Shown in pieces: positions 44,786 through 56,074 of a DNA stretch of 64,000 bases. Source of the DNA: Lysinibacillus fusiformis (lineage in GTDB: Bacteria; Bacillota; Bacilli; Bacillales_A; Planococcaceae); NCBI GenBank assembly GCA_030027265.1, contig JASENG010000010.1, forward strand, positions 1-64,000, in the 5' to 3' direction. Position numbers and translations under genes: made by a program. The notes below the pieces were generated by a model. That model made no database searches and was not told the DNA's origin. It worked only from the letters and a program-made list of their open reading frames with translations. Positions within the stretch are counted from its first letter, which is position 1. Each line of letters starts with the position of its first letter.

Positions 44786-45184
44786 TTAATTAACCATTTT
44801 TTGTGCTTCAAGCAACTGGAATGCGCGTACTTTTCTTGGTAAGAAACGGCGAATTTCATCTTCATTATAACCGACTTGCAAGCGTTTCTCGTCCAAAATA
44901 ATTGGTCGGCGAAGTAATCCAGGGTATTCTTGAATCAACTCATACAATTGTTGAAGAGGCAGACTTTCTACATCAACATTTAATTTTTGGAATATTTTAG
45001 AACGGGTTGAGATAATTTCATCTGTTCCATCTTCTGTCATTCTTAATATTTCTTTTATTTCACTGATTGTTAAAGGCTCAGAAAAAATATTACGTTCTCT
45101 ATAAGCAATTTCGTGCTCTTCCAGCCATGCCTTTGCTTTTCTGCATGATGTACAACTTGGTGACGTAAATAATGTTACAATCAT
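44786..45184 (-). CDS. spx: Transcriptional regulator Spx
   Basis: 132 residues, one more than usual because of an extra residue after the start. The redox switch CTSC (Cys11 and Cys14) lies in [21 protein letters not shown], and the RNA polymerase alpha-binding and C-terminal regions ([29 protein letters not shown]) are conserved. Oxidised Spx binds RNA polymerase and turns on thiol stress genes; YjbH-ClpXP degrades it otherwise. The ATG at 45184 after GAGAGGAAG is preferred to a start at 45229. Encoded upstream of mecA in the conserved order. Confidence 0.96.
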   Translation of the reverse strand: MIVTLFTSPSCTSCRKAKAWLEEHEIAYRERNIFSEPLTISEIKEILRMTEDGTDEIISTRSKIFQKLNVDVESLPLQQLYELIQEYPGLLRRPIILDEKRLQVGYNEDEIRRFLPRKVRAFQLLEAQKMVN

Positions 45185-45714
45185 TATTACACTTCCTCTC
45201 CCAGTGGTATGTTCCTTATCTATTATCAAGTTTTTATTAATTTAGAATTAGTTTAATTAAAACAATGTCTTAATTATACAATAATCTTTTACTTTTGGAT
45301 ATAGCTTACATTTAAAAAAGATAGCAAACGCAATATTAATTATGCTGTTTTCTTCTCGTTTGAGCGGATTATTCATATCTTTGTTATAGTACACAACCAA
45401 TATTCCCTTTATTTGCAAATCGTAAACCTATATAATTTCAATATAATGAATTCTCAATTAGTCGACATTAATCGAGAAGAAATCACAAATTTCTGTTAAT
45501 TACATCTTCAATTTACAAACTTTACACGAAAAGAAAATAATTCTCTTGCACGATACAATATTACCCAAAGGACCACTATTTCATTCCAATAATGAAAAGA
45601 AAATATAATTTGCTTTTGAAACTGATTTTGTATATGATTTTTTATATCAATTCTGATTTTGCAATTTTTTGCATGCCAAAAGCATGTTGTTTACGCAATT
45701 ACATAATTTGAAAA
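45185..45714. other. AT-rich gap between spx and the trpS T-box
   Basis: No gene is supported. It holds the spx promoters, which in B. subtilis are several and bind PerR and YodB; a TATAAT on the minus strand at 45278-45273 is present without a good -35. The trpS promoter must also lie here on the plus strand. No other structure is clear. Confidence 0.4.
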
Positions 45715-47146
<1,432 letters not shown>

Positions 47147-47183
47147 GTCCACCATCCCCTTCTATATCTAAATATTCATTTAC

Positions 47184-47226
47184 CAACACAAAAATGCCTT
47201 TAGCTTTAAGCTAAAGGCATTTTTTT
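47184..47226. terminator. Terminator of fabHF, usable from both sides
   Basis: AATGCCTTTAGC and GCTAAAGGCATT form a perfect stem with a small loop, with six T on the plus side and five T on the minus side. It lies about 70 bases after the fabF stop. Confidence 0.85.
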
Positions 47227-47296
47227 AGAAAAGAGGGGATCCTCTCATGAGGAGTGAGCACCTACCGCTAGACACTATTCAATAGTTTAAATTTAA

Positions 47297-48532
47297 TTAA
47301 TCAACCTTTTTTAAAACAATACTAGCATTATGACCGCCAAAACCAAGCGAGTTGCTCATTGCATACTCGACAAATTGATTACGTGCCGTATTTGGAACAT
47401 AATCCAAATCACATTCCGGATCTGGCGTTGTTAGATTAATTGTTGGAGGCAGTACACCTTCTTTTAATGCCAATGCCGTAAAGATTGCTTCCACACCACC
47501 AGCAGCGCCTAATAAATGTCCAGTCATTGATTTCGTTGAGCTCATTGCCAAATTATAAGCATGCTCGCCAAAAACAGTTTTCACAGCTTTTGTTTCAAAT
47601 AAATCATTATACTGTGTACTAGTACCATGGGCATTAATATAGCCGACTTGGGATGGATCCACTCCACCATCTTCCAACGCTTGCTTAATAGCTCGTGCAG
47701 CACCTTCTCCTTCTGGAGCAGGAGCAGTAATATGATGTGCATCTCCTGTTGAACCGTATCCAACAACTTCTGCATAAATTTTAGCACCGCGCGCTTTTGC
47801 AAATTCGTATTCTTCTAATACTAAAATCCCGGCACCTTCACCGATAACAAATCCATCACGATTCGCATCAAAAGGTCGAGAAGCAGTTTCTGCATCTGGA
47901 TTTAGAGATAATGCAGTGCTTGAACAGAACCCGGCAACTGCCATATTTACGATAGGCGCTTCTGCCCCACCTGTAATCATGGCATCAGCATCTCCACGCT
48001 GGATAACTTTAAAAGCGTCTCCAATGGAGTTTGTTCCCGATGCACATGCAGTCACGGAACAAGAGTTGATTCCTTTAGCTCCGAAGTGAATCGAAACCTG
48101 ACCTGATGCCATGTTCGGAATCATCATTGGAACAAAGAAAGGACTTACACGGCGTACCCCACGTTCTTGGAAAGTAACATATTGGTTTTCATACGTCTCC
48201 ATCCCGCCAATACCAGAACCAATCCAAACACCTACGCGTGGAGCAATTTCTTCAGTAATTGCTAAACCTGAATCTTTCATGGCCATAATGGATGCCGCTA
48301 GCGCATAATGCGTGAAACGGTCCATTTTTCTAGCTTCTTTTTTCTCAATATATTGTTCGATATCAAAATCTTTCACTTCTGCCGCAATTTTTACCGGGAA
48401 TTTCTCGACGTCTAGACGTGTTAAAGGCCCAACACCTGAATTCCCGGCAACGATATTTTCCCAAGTTTCTTCTATCGTATTTCCTAAAGGCGTAACTGCA
48501 CCAATACCTGTAATGACTACTCTTCTATTCAT
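47297..48532 (-). CDS. fabF: Beta-ketoacyl-ACP synthase II
   Basis: 411 residues. The catalytic triad of condensing enzymes is in place: Cys163 in [10 protein letters not shown], His in [11 protein letters not shown] and His in [15 protein letters not shown]. FabF elongates acyl chains with malonyl-ACP and is the cerulenin target. It is the second gene after fabH with 51 bases between, the conserved fabHA-fabF pair of Bacillus, and so is under the same FapR-like control. A strong terminator ends the unit. Confidence 0.97.
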   Translation of the reverse strand: MNRRVVITGIGAVTPLGNTIEETWENIVAGNSGVGPLTRLDVEKFPVKIAAEVKDFDIEQYIEKKEARKMDRFTHYALAASIMAMKDSGLAITEEIAPRVGVWIGSGIGGMETYENQYVTFQERGVRRVSPFFVPMMIPNMASGQVSIHFGAKGINSCSVTACASGTNSIGDAFKVIQRGDADAMITGGAEAPIVNMAVAGFCSSTALSLNPDAETASRPFDANRDGFVIGEGAGILVLEEYEFAKARGAKIYAEVVGYGSTGDAHHITAPAPEGEGAARAIKQALEDGGVDPSQVGYINAHGTSTQYNDLFETKAVKTVFGEHAYNLAMSSTKSMTGHLLGAAGGVEAIFTALALKEGVLPPTINLTTPDPECDLDYVPNTARNQFVEYAMSNSLGFGGHNASIVLKKVD

Positions 48533-48583
48533 AGTTTTTCAAATCCCCCTTAAGTTTAAATACAAGTTCGCTTTAAAAAGCTA

Positions 48584-49522
48584 TTATTTTCCCCATTTAA
48601 TGACAGCTGCACCCCAAGTAAGGCCACCGCCAAAACCAACTAGCACAAGAATATCATCATCTTTGATTTTACCATCTTCTACTTCATCTGCCAAAGCAAG
48701 TCCGATAGAAGCTGATGATGTATTTCCATATTTATGAATATGCTTTGAAAGCTTTTCTTCCGGCAATTCAAGTCTTTCACGAGAAGCTTCCATAATGCGA
48801 ATATTCGCTTGATGCGGGATAAGTAAATCCACATCTTCTTTTGACAGTCCGGCTTTATCAAGAACCGAAACTGCTGATTCACCCATTTGTCTTACAGCAA
48901 ATTTGAAAACTTCACGTCCGTTCATCGAGATTGTACGTTCATCATTTAAATAAAGGTGTTTACCACCCGTTCCATCTGCACCTAATTCAAATGAAAGAAT
49001 TCCTCTGCCTTCACTTACTTCACTAATCACAGCAGCGCATGCACCGTCACCGAACAATACAGCTGTATTTCGATCGTTCCAGTCTGTAACTTTCGATAAT
49101 TTTTCAACACCAACTACTAAGACATATTTATAACTATTGCTTTCAACGAATTGCTTAGCCGTTGAAAGTCCATATATAAAACCTGAACAAGCTGCCGAAA
49201 CATCCATTGCAGCTGCATGAACAGCACCTAATTTTTCTTGAATTTGACAGGCAACACTTGGAAATGCACGATCTGGCGTTACCGTAGCAACTAAAATCAA
49301 TCCAATCTGATCTGCCGATATATCCGCATCTTTAAGTGCTTTTTGAGCAGCAGCAAATGCTAAATCAGAAGTATCCTCATTATCCCTGGCAATTCGTCTT
49401 TCTTCTATGCCAGTTCTAGTGCGAATCCATTCATCATTTGTATCTAAAGTTTTCTCTAAATCAAAATTTGTTACAACCTTCTCTGGAACGTATTTCCCTA
49501 ATCCAATGATCCCTGCGTTCAT
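48584..49522 (-). CDS. fabH: Beta-ketoacyl-ACP synthase III
   Basis: 312 residues. The catalytic Cys112 lies in [13 protein letters not shown], with His in [10 protein letters not shown] and Asn in [10 protein letters not shown]. FabH starts fatty-acid synthesis by joining a short acyl-CoA with malonyl-ACP; in Bacillus it prefers branched primers. GGGGGG precedes ATG. The promoter and a FapR-like box lie just upstream, and fabF follows. All motifs are intact. Confidence 0.97.
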   Translation of the reverse strand: MNAGIIGLGKYVPEKVVTNFDLEKTLDTNDEWIRTRTGIEERRIARDNEDTSDLAFAAAQKALKDADISADQIGLILVATVTPDRAFPSVACQIQEKLGAVHAAAMDVSAACSGFIYGLSTAKQFVESNSYKYVLVVGVEKLSKVTDWNDRNTAVLFGDGACAAVISEVSEGRGILSFELGADGTGGKHLYLNDERTISMNGREVFKFAVRQMGESAVSVLDKAGLSKEDVDLLIPHQANIRIMEASRERLELPEEKLSKHIHKYGNTSSASIGLALADEVEDGKIKDDDILVLVGFGGGLTWGAAVIKWGK

Positions 49523-49550
49523 TTTAATCCCCCCGTTTTACTACTAACAT

Positions 49551-49595
49551 TTAGTACTTGGTCATAATTATAGCTCATAAAAAAAAGAACCTCAA
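49551..49595 (-). promoter_or_regulatory. fabH promoter with FapR-like operator
   Basis: TTGAGG (49595-49590) and TATAAT (49572-49567) are 17 bases apart on the minus strand. Directly after, TTATGACCAAGTACTAA (49567-49551) matches the FapR box TTAGTACCNGNTACTAA at 12 of 15 fixed positions. FapR, relieved by malonyl-CoA, represses fab genes in Bacillus. Confidence 0.68.
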
Positions 49596-49709
49596 CCTTT
49601 TATTCACGATTTGTTCTTAAGTTAGTGGTTCTTTTTTACGAATCTATATGTTATGATATGTAAGATGAAATGGAATACTATTTAAAATTGTTTTATAGAG
49701 GTGAAATGA

Positions 49710-49901
49710 ATGCAATACGTAATGACTTTAGTTTGGTCTGTTCTATTAATGTTTATGTTAAACTATGTTGTCAGCTCAATTTTGGCTGTTGATTTTAATG
49801 CTACAACAAGTATTATTCTTGGTGTTGTTTTTGCAGTATTAATATTTATCGTTAGTGCAGTTATTCCAAACGAACCAACACCGGAAGCCGACCATCACTA
49901 A
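49710..49901 (+). CDS. DUF2929-family small membrane protein
   Basis: 63 residues with two membrane segments (MTLVWSVLLMFMLNYVVSSIL and TSIILGVVFAVLIFIVSAVI) and a short polar end (PNEPTPEADHH). This matches the small DUF2929 family found in Bacillales beside fabH; function unknown. GAGGTG precedes the ATG. It is divergent from fabH and followed by its own terminator. The link to lipid synthesis is only by location. Confidence 0.75.
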   Translation: MQYVMTLVWSVLLMFMLNYVVSSILAVDFNATTSIILGVVFAVLIFIVSAVIPNEPTPEADHH

Positions 49902-49912
49902 TTTTGAACGAT

Positions 49913-49942
49913 AGCACTTCAAATCGAAGTGCTTTTATTTTT
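49913..49942 (+). terminator. Terminator of the DUF2929 gene
   Basis: AGCACTTC and GAAGTGCT form a perfect 8-bp stem with a 5-nt loop, followed by TTTATTTTT, 12 bases after the stop. Confidence 0.85.
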
Positions 49943-49950
49943 GCTCTTTT

Positions 49951-49992
49951 AATAGTAAAAGTGGGTAGCTTTTCTATACGAGCTACCCACTT
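49951..49992 (-). terminator. Terminator of clpB
   Basis: AAGTGGGTAGCT and AGCTACCCACTT form a perfect 12-bp stem with a 10-nt loop; TTTTACTATT follows on the minus strand. It lies 256 bases after the clpB stop; the stretch between (49993-50247) shows no gene. Confidence 0.65.
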
Positions 49993-50247
49993 CATACTGT
50001 AGACAAACTCGAAAAATCGAAGTTTGATCTGCAGTTTTTTGCTTTTTATAATGGTTGATGGGATTTTGGGCTCTTCAAGATTAAAGTTTGAAATTCAAGC
50101 TTAGCATTCGACTAATTCTAGCATGCCACATTTCGTTTCTTCTTATAGAATCTTTCTACTCGCCTTTTTTCAGCAGTACACATCACGATTCGTCCATAGA
50201 GCTCTCTTTTCGGAGATTATATACCCGCCAAACAGTTTCTCCCGTAA

Positions 50248-52377
50248 CTATTTGGCAACAAGTAATTCGCCATTTTCCATTATCACTTGCAATGATTCTC
50301 CTGGGAGTACTTCCCCTTTTAGCAATTCTTTTGCAACAGCAGTTTCAACATTTCGCTGGATAAAGCGTTTTAAGGGTCTTGCTCCAAATTGAGGATCGAT
50401 GCCGTGTTCGACAATCCAATCCACTACTTCATCACTAACCTTTAACTCAATTTCCTGTTCCGCTACACGATTTTGTAATTGGCCGACATATTTCCAAGCA
50501 ATTGCGTGGAAATGTTCCGTACTTAATGCATGGAACATAATAATGTCATCCACACGGTTCAGGAGCTCTGGCTTAAAGTGGGCACGTAATTCGGACATCA
50601 CCAGCTCTTCTACTGTTTGCGCATTTTCAGGTTTTGTTTCCAGCAAATAATGGGACCCGATGTTTGAAGTCATAATGACTACTGTATTTGTAAAGTTCAC
50701 CAAACGCCCTTGACTATCTGTTATACGACCATCATCTAAAATTTGAAGTAAAATATTCGCCACATCCGGATGTGCTTTTTCAATTTCGTCCAATAACACA
50801 ACTGAGTAAGGATTTCGTCGAACCGCTTCTGTTAACTGTCCGCCTTCTTCATAGCCAACATATCCTGGAGGTGCCCCCACAAGTCGAGATACACTATGCT
50901 TTTCCATATACTCACTCATATCAATGCGGATAAAATGATCTTCCGAATCAAATAGCTGTGCCGCTAAAGCCTTTGCCAACTCTGTTTTTCCTACTCCGGT
51001 TGGCCCCAAGAAGATAAAGGAACCAATTGGCCGATTTGGATCTTTTATTCCTGAACGTGCTCGCCAGACTGCCTCAGTAACAAGCTTAACGGCCATCTCT
51101 TGACCAACTACTCGTTCATGTAAAGTATCTTTTAAACGCAATAATTTTTCCCGTTCGCCTTCAACTAGCTTTGTAACAGGAATGCCTGTCCATCTTGAAA
51201 TAATCGAGGCAATCTCATCCGCTGTTACTTCCTCGCGCAGAATTCTAGTATCAGAACCAATTTTCAGCTCTTCCTCTAAAGTAAATAGTTCTTTCTCAAG
51301 CGAAGGAATTTTGCCATGACGGAGCTCCGCAGCCTTATTCAAGTCATATTTGCTTTCTGCCTCCTCTAGATCACGGCGATAGCTATCCAACTGTTCACGC
51401 TTTTTCTGAATGGCTTGCAGGCTATCTTTTTCCGCTTCCCATTGCTTGCGTATTTTGTCGGTTGACTCTTTCAGAGAAGCTAGTTCAATTCGTAAAGCTT
51501 CAAGGCGTTTTTTACTTGCTTCATCCTTTTCCTTTGTTAAAGCTTGTTCCTCGATTTCGAGCTGCATCACACGGCGAGTGACCATATCCAGCTCTTGCGG
51601 CATGGAATCAATTTCCGTTCGGATCATCGCACATGCCTCATCGATTAAATCAATGGCCTTATCCGGCAAGAAACGTTCCGTAATATAACGATTGGAAAGC
51701 TCAGCCGCCGCAATAATTGCGCGATCATGAATTCGTACACCATGATGCAATTCAAAACGTTCCTTTAAGCCGCGCAAAATTGATACCGTATCCTCTATTG
51801 ATGGTTCTCTTACAATGACTTGCTGGAATCTGCGTTCAAGGGCTGGATCTTTTTCAATATACATCCGATATTCATCTAATGTAGTTGCACCAATACAGTG
51901 CAGCTCACCACGCGCCAGCATTGGTTTGAGCATATTCCCTGCATCCATTGCCCCATCTGTTTTACCTGCTCCGACTATGGTATGGATCTCATCGATAAAT
52001 AAAATAATTTGACCTTCCGAATCTTTTACTTCTTTTAAGACTCCTTTTAAACGTTCTTCAAATTGACCGCGATAGCTGGCTCCAGCGATGAGGGCACTCA
52101 TATCCAGCTCATATAAAATACAGTTTTTCAAGCCCTCCGGTACGTCTTTCCTTACGATTCGCTGTGCTAATCCTTCTACAATTGCCGTTTTTCCGACACC
52201 CGGTTCCCCGATTAGGATTGGATTGTTCTTTGTTTTTCTTGAGAGGATTCGAATGACATTTCGAATTTCTTCATCACGACCAATAACGGGATCCATCTTA
52301 CCGTTTTTAACCTCTTCAATTAAATTACGACCAAATTGCTCTAATGGACTACGATTGTCTTGCTGTTGAAATTGCAT
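50248..52377 (-). CDS. clpB: ClpB-type disaggregase lacking the N-terminal domain
   Basis: 709 residues, about 150 fewer than full ClpB. Both AAA+ modules are complete: Walker A GEPGVGKT and Walker B LFIDEIHT, then GPTGVGKT and [11 protein letters not shown]. The ClpB-specific coiled-coil middle domain (about residues 265-390) is present, so this is not ClpC or ClpE. The protein starts right at the linker ([26 protein letters not shown]); no N domain is encoded upstream in any frame. Short ClpB forms made by internal initiation are known elsewhere and disaggregate proteins. ATG at 52377 after AAAGGGTG. A CtsR-like box sits at the promoter. Confidence 0.93.
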   Translation of the reverse strand: MQFQQQDNRSPLEQFGRNLIEEVKNGKMDPVIGRDEEIRNVIRILSRKTKNNPILIGEPGVGKTAIVEGLAQRIVRKDVPEGLKNCILYELDMSALIAGASYRGQFEERLKGVLKEVKDSEGQIILFIDEIHTIVGAGKTDGAMDAGNMLKPMLARGELHCIGATTLDEYRMYIEKDPALERRFQQVIVREPSIEDTVSILRGLKERFELHHGVRIHDRAIIAAAELSNRYITERFLPDKAIDLIDEACAMIRTEIDSMPQELDMVTRRVMQLEIEEQALTKEKDEASKKRLEALRIELASLKESTDKIRKQWEAEKDSLQAIQKKREQLDSYRRDLEEAESKYDLNKAAELRHGKIPSLEKELFTLEEELKIGSDTRILREEVTADEIASIISRWTGIPVTKLVEGEREKLLRLKDTLHERVVGQEMAVKLVTEAVWRARSGIKDPNRPIGSFIFLGPTGVGKTELAKALAAQLFDSEDHFIRIDMSEYMEKHSVSRLVGAPPGYVGYEEGGQLTEAVRRNPYSVVLLDEIEKAHPDVANILLQILDDGRITDSQGRLVNFTNTVVIMTSNIGSHYLLETKPENAQTVEELVMSELRAHFKPELLNRVDDIIMFHALSTEHFHAIAWKYVGQLQNRVAEQEIELKVSDEVVDWIVEHGIDPQFGARPLKRFIQRNVETAVAKELLKGEVLPGESLQVIMENGELLVAK

Positions 52378-52477
52378 TCTTAAACACCCTTTCAAATTAT
52401 ATTATCTATCACTTATTTTGCAGATTTAGACTGTAGCAAATCGAATGTAATGCCGAGAATGCATCTGACATAGTTTC

Positions 52478-52529
52478 TTTGACCTTTCCTGACTAATTTG
52501 ATTATAAGCTGTTTAAATTAGAAATGCAA
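52478..52529 (-). promoter_or_regulatory. clpB promoter with CtsR-like operator
   Basis: TTGCAT (52529-52524) and TATAAT (52506-52501) are 17 bases apart on the minus strand. Just downstream, AGTCAGG-AAA-GGTCAAA (52494-52478) matches the CtsR heptad repeat RGTCAAA-NAN-RGTCAAA in 12 of 14 positions. CtsR represses clp genes and is released by heat or thiol stress. Confidence 0.75.
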
Positions 52530-52641
52530 AAATTGGCACTAAATTTCTACATTTTCTTTTATTCACATGTGCTATCATATATTGAAAATACATTTTTAAA
52601 TTTTAACTGTGCGAAAGTTTTTATATAAAGGATGTGACCAA

Positions 52642-53343
52642 ATGACATTACCTGATACATTATCAATCGATATTTATCAACTATTTGAAGAACATGGATT
52701 GCTTGTGAAGGTGGAAAAAGGAAACCATATCTTCCATGAGGGCGAAAGTGCTGGAGATTTATTTTTGATCAAAAATGGTTCTGTTCAAATAAGTAAAGAA
52801 ACCGAAAATGGGAAAGAGCTTACTTTTCGGATTTGCGGGAGAAATAGCATAATTGGCGAGTCGTCATTATTCGGTCCGACAACATTCCATTCAAATACTG
52901 CCAAAGCCATTATTAATTCTGATTTAATCATACTGAGCAAACATTCATTAGAAATGATTTTAACGGAACAACCATCCCTGATGATTGAATACTTAAAATG
53001 GATTCAAAACGAAAATTTAAAAAATCAAAGCTTGGTTCGTGATTTAGTCATACATAGAAAAAAAGGAGCACTATATTCTACATTAATTCGTTTATCCAAT
53101 ACGTATGGAAAGACCCTTCAGAACAAAGATAATCAAGTTTTAATCGATATTCATTTAACGAACACAGAAGTAGCTAATATGTGCTCAACTAGTCGAGAAA
53201 TGATCAATCGCATGTTGAATGACCTAAAAAAGCACAATATCATTACTTTTGAAAAGGGCTATATTACCATTCTGGATCTAGAATACCTAAAGCAAGAAAT
53301 TGCTTGTGAAAATTGTCCAGTATCTATCTGTCGAATAGATTAA
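52642..53343 (+). CDS. fnr: Fnr-type oxygen-sensing regulator, Crp/Fnr family
   Basis: 233 residues. A cyclic-nucleotide-like sensor domain (HIFHEGESAGDLFLIKNGSVQI) and a winged helix (TNTEVANMCSTSREMINRMLNDLKK, about 165-195) are followed by three cysteines at 222, 225 and 230 spaced C-x2-C-x4-C. That spacing equals the C-terminal [4Fe-4S] ligands of B. subtilis Fnr, which turns on anaerobic genes when oxygen is low. No N-terminal cysteine cluster as in E. coli FNR. AAAGGATG precedes the ATG at 52642; a GTG at 52609 is less likely. Convergent with the alcohol dehydrogenase gene, sharing a terminator. Confidence 0.9.
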   Translation: MTLPDTLSIDIYQLFEEHGLLVKVEKGNHIFHEGESAGDLFLIKNGSVQISKETENGKELTFRICGRNSIIGESSLFGPTTFHSNTAKAIINSDLIILSKHSLEMILTEQPSLMIEYLKWIQNENLKNQSLVRDLVIHRKKGALYSTLIRLSNTYGKTLQNKDNQVLIDIHLTNTEVANMCSTSREMINRMLNDLKKHNIITFEKGYITILDLEYLKQEIACENCPVSICRID

Positions 53344-53378
53344 AAAGGTACGCAGAAAAGCTTCCTGCGTACCTTTTA
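53342..53378. terminator. Bidirectional terminator between fnr and adh
   Basis: GGTACGCAG and CTGCGTACC form a perfect 9-bp stem with a 9-nt loop, flanked by A5 on the left and TTTT on the right, serving both convergent genes. Confidence 0.9.
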
Positions 53379-53395
53379 TTAATTCTGAAACACTT

Positions 53396-54535
53396 TTATG
53401 GCTTCAACACGACCTTAATACACTCATCCTCGTGATCATTAAATGTCTTATAAGCTTCCCCTGCACGGTCAAGCGGAACCTTGTGGGTAATAATTTCAGT
53501 CGGATCAAGTTTCCCTTCTTTTATCATGTCAAATAGCATTGGCATATAGTGAATGACCGGTGCTTGACCCATTTTTATGTTAATATTTCGTTCGAACAGG
53601 TTGCCTAAAGGAAAATGGTTGTACATAGAGCCATAAACACCAGTAATCTGTAAGGTTCCAAATTTTTTTATTGCCTTCATCCCGATACGAATGGCACTAG
53701 TCGTCCCGCCGGATAGTTTTAATTTTTGCTCCACTACTTCAAGCGGGTTCTTTTTCCCGTCCATCCCTACACAATCAATTACAACATCCGCTCCGCCCTT
53801 CGTGATTTCTGCAATATACGCACCCGTATCATCATGCTCATCAAAATTAATGATTTCTACATTATTCATTTTTTTCGCATGGTTTAAACGGTATGGGAGA
53901 TTATCAACAGCAATGACGCGTTTAGCGCCTTTCATCCAGGCAAATTTTTGTGTCATTAATCCAATTGGACCGCAGCCCAATACAACTACTGTATCGCCTT
54001 TTTTCACGCCGCCGCTTTCTACGCTCCAGTATGCAGTCGGGAGCACATCCGACATAAACAGTAAAGACTCATCTTCAAGTTCAACAGATTCCGGGATAAC
54101 AAATGGGACAAAGTTTCCGAATGGGACGCGAAGTAATTCAGCTTGTCCTCCTTGATAACCACCATAGCGTTCAGTGAAACCGAAATAACCGCCTGTATCC
54201 ACATGAGGATTTGAATTGGAGTTGTCACACTGGCTTTCCATTTCGTTTTGACAATAATGACAATGCCCGCAAGAAATATTGAATGGAAGTACAACGCGGT
54301 CTCCTTTTTTTACTTTCTCCACATCAGGGCCTACTTCTTCAACAATCCCCATTGGTTCATGGCCGACCACATAATCTTTTGACGCAGGAAGCGCCCCCTG
54401 ATAAATATGAAGGTCAGAACCACAAATTGCTGTAGATGTTACACGAATTATGATATCGTCTTTTTTTTCGATTTTTGGATCCGCTATCTCTTTTACTTGC
54501 ATATCTTTGGCACCTTGGAAAGTAACTGCTTTCAT
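53396..54535 (-). CDS. adhB: Zinc-dependent alcohol/formaldehyde dehydrogenase (AdhB-like)
   Basis: 379 residues of the medium-chain family. Catalytic zinc ligands are Cys38 in AICGSD and the His in VGHEPMG; the structural zinc is held by four cysteines in SCGHCHYCQNEMESQC. The NAD fold shows VVVLGCGPIGLMTQ. The long insertion around SNPHVDTGGYFGFTERYGGYQGGQAE is typical of glutathione-independent formaldehyde dehydrogenase-like enzymes. Substrate not certain. GGAGG precedes ATG. A palindrome lies at its promoter, and an Fnr-type regulator gene is next to it, so control by oxygen or aldehydes is conceivable. Confidence 0.92.
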   Translation of the reverse strand: MKAVTFQGAKDMQVKEIADPKIEKKDDIIIRVTSTAICGSDLHIYQGALPASKDYVVGHEPMGIVEEVGPDVEKVKKGDRVVLPFNISCGHCHYCQNEMESQCDNSNSNPHVDTGGYFGFTERYGGYQGGQAELLRVPFGNFVPFVIPESVELEDESLLFMSDVLPTAYWSVESGGVKKGDTVVVLGCGPIGLMTQKFAWMKGAKRVIAVDNLPYRLNHAKKMNNVEIINFDEHDDTGAYIAEITKGGADVVIDCVGMDGKKNPLEVVEQKLKLSGGTTSAIRIGMKAIKKFGTLQITGVYGSMYNHFPLGNLFERNINIKMGQAPVIHYMPMLFDMIKEGKLDPTEIITHKVPLDRAGEAYKTFNDHEDECIKVVLKP

Positions 54536-54604
54536 GTAAAAACCTCCTGGAATGTAAGTGATTTTTAAGATGGTGAGTTAAAAACTGCTATTCATTTACT
54601 TCCC

Positions 54605-54651
54605 TATCTTGTGCAAGATAATCCTATAAATATTCCTTTTAGTATTTTCAA
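54605..54651 (-). promoter_or_regulatory. adh promoter with palindromic operator
   Basis: TTGAAA (54651-54646) and TATAGG (54628-54623) are 17 bases apart on the minus strand. Immediately downstream the arms TATCTTG (54605-54611) and CAAGATA (54614-54620) form a 7-bp palindrome with a 2-base centre, at the place a repressor would bind. A further half copy, CTATCTTG, is at 54657-54664. The cognate regulator is unknown. Confidence 0.5.
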
Positions 54652-54679
54652 CATACCTATCTTGAGAAGGTTCTTTACT

Positions 54680-54719
54680 AAAAAAACGAGCTACTCTATT
54701 ATGCCGAGTTGCTCGTTTC
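54680..54719 (-). terminator. Terminator of yitW
   Basis: AACGAGC-A-ACTC and GAGT-A-GCTCGTT pair with one mismatch, followed by TTTTTTAG on the minus strand, 10 bases past the stop. Confidence 0.85.
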
Positions 54720-54726
54720 ATTTCTT

Positions 54727-55041
54727 TTATCGAATTCCTAATGCCATTTTTGCGTAACGTGACATCATGTCTTTTGACCAAGCAGGCTGCCAAACGATAT
54801 TGACATCTACTTTTTTAACTTCTGGAAGCTCACCTAAAGCTGTATTGACTTGATCTACAATCACGGGACCAAGTGGGCATCCCATTGAAGTAAGCGTCAT
54901 TGTAACCGTTGCTAAGCCTTCTTCATCTAAATCTACTTCATATACTAAACCTAAGTTGACGATATCGATGCCAAGCTCAGGGTCAATTACGTTTTCTAGA
55001 GCACCTAAAATGCTTTCTTTCATATCTTCGCTAATTGCCAT
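54727..55041 (-). CDS. yitW: Iron-sulphur assembly factor, DUF59/SufT-like (YitW)
   Basis: 104 residues. The DUF59 (MIP18) core is clear: LENVIDPELGIDIVNLGLVY, then TMTLTSMGCPLGPVIVDQV with the conserved cysteine, and IVWQPAWSKDMMS. Such proteins help mature Fe-S proteins; YitW in particular is required for this in Bacillus and Listeria relatives as far as I recall. It lies 56 bases after yitV on the same strand, and the yitV-yitW order matches B. subtilis. GGAAGGGGAAA precedes the ATG. Confidence 0.93.
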   Translation of the reverse strand: MAISEDMKESILGALENVIDPELGIDIVNLGLVYEVDLDEEGLATVTMTLTSMGCPLGPVIVDQVNTALGELPEVKKVDVNIVWQPAWSKDMMSRYAKMALGIR

Positions 55042-55097
55042 TTTTATTGTTTCCCCTTCCTTAGTAGTGTTAACTCTATCATAGCAAATGAAATTCT

Positions 55098-55859
55098 TTA
55101 TGCCAAATGTTGTGATAGAAACGATGTCACGGCAAGCACGCCACTGCGCGGAACTTTATGTCCTGAGCTTTTCGATTCAACAAAGAGTAAATTTTCTGGT
55201 GATTGCTCATAGTGTGAACGTAATTGCGTATAAAAATGATATGTATTTTTAAATGGTACAGTCACATCTTTATGTCCATGCCAGAACATCACAGGTCTTT
55301 GGTTAAATCGTTCAGGATTCTTTGTAATATCATATTCTGATAACTGATTCATGATATTTTCTTTTTGTATTTCATTGAATGGTAATTTTACGCCCATTGC
55401 TTCAAATTGGTCCAATTGCCAATTAGCCAGCTCGACATAACCAGGAGCACCCATACAAATAGCCGCAGCATTTACCCAATCATATGCATTTAAACAGCCG
55501 GCAGTTATAATTCCACCCATTGATGAGCCAGCTATTCCGATTTTTGATGCGCCATACCCTCTTGCTTTTAGTTCTTCATAAATTGTATTGACTTCATGGA
55601 TAGATTTTAAAACAATCTCCCAAAAGTGCATATTCATTTTCGTTTCAGAAAGATTTTCATTGCGTACACCATGTAAATGGGCATCTGGCAAAATGACCCG
55701 TACACCCTTTTGCACTAGTTGATAGGCGTAATGCAAGTTATGCTCCTTTGCACTTGTAAAGCCATGAAGAAAAATTACAACTGGCGTTTGTTCGTTCATT
55801 GAATTATCATAAACATGTAATAAAGGTATCCCTTTCCACATATCATCTTGAACATACAT
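55098..55859 (-). CDS. yitV: Alpha/beta hydrolase YitV
   Basis: 253 residues of the dienelactone-hydrolase-like group. The nucleophile is Ser in GIAGSSMGGIITAG, the oxyanion region HGFTSAKEHN, with Asp in HGHKDVTVP and His in SGHKVP completing the triad. Cytosolic esterase, substrate unknown. It precedes yitW and is divergent from the yitU-like gene, the same grouping as in B. subtilis. GGGGTGAAAG precedes the ATG. Confidence 0.9.
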   Translation of the reverse strand: MYVQDDMWKGIPLLHVYDNSMNEQTPVVIFLHGFTSAKEHNLHYAYQLVQKGVRVILPDAHLHGVRNENLSETKMNMHFWEIVLKSIHEVNTIYEELKARGYGASKIGIAGSSMGGIITAGCLNAYDWVNAAAICMGAPGYVELANWQLDQFEAMGVKLPFNEIQKENIMNQLSEYDITKNPERFNQRPVMFWHGHKDVTVPFKNTYHFYTQLRSHYEQSPENLLFVESKSSGHKVPRSGVLAVTSFLSQHLA

Positions 55860-56074
55860 TTTCTTTCACCCCTAAACTATACCGTCAATTCTTTTTTAAT
55901 TCCTAAATAGTCTTTCTAAAGGCTAATATTTTCATCAATTGTAGAAAAACTATTCTTATACTCATCATATCATTGGCGGAAAATTATTGCTAAATATCGC
56001 AAGCAGTTTATCAAATTTTGACTAAATATATTCATAAGGATAAAATTTAGAGAGAAAGAAAGGAGAATTCCTTC

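Noticed and set aside
50088-50363. 91-codon plus-strand frame with hydrophobic segments
   Set aside because: It runs antisense into the clpB end, has no ribosome site, and is best explained as a shadow of clpB.
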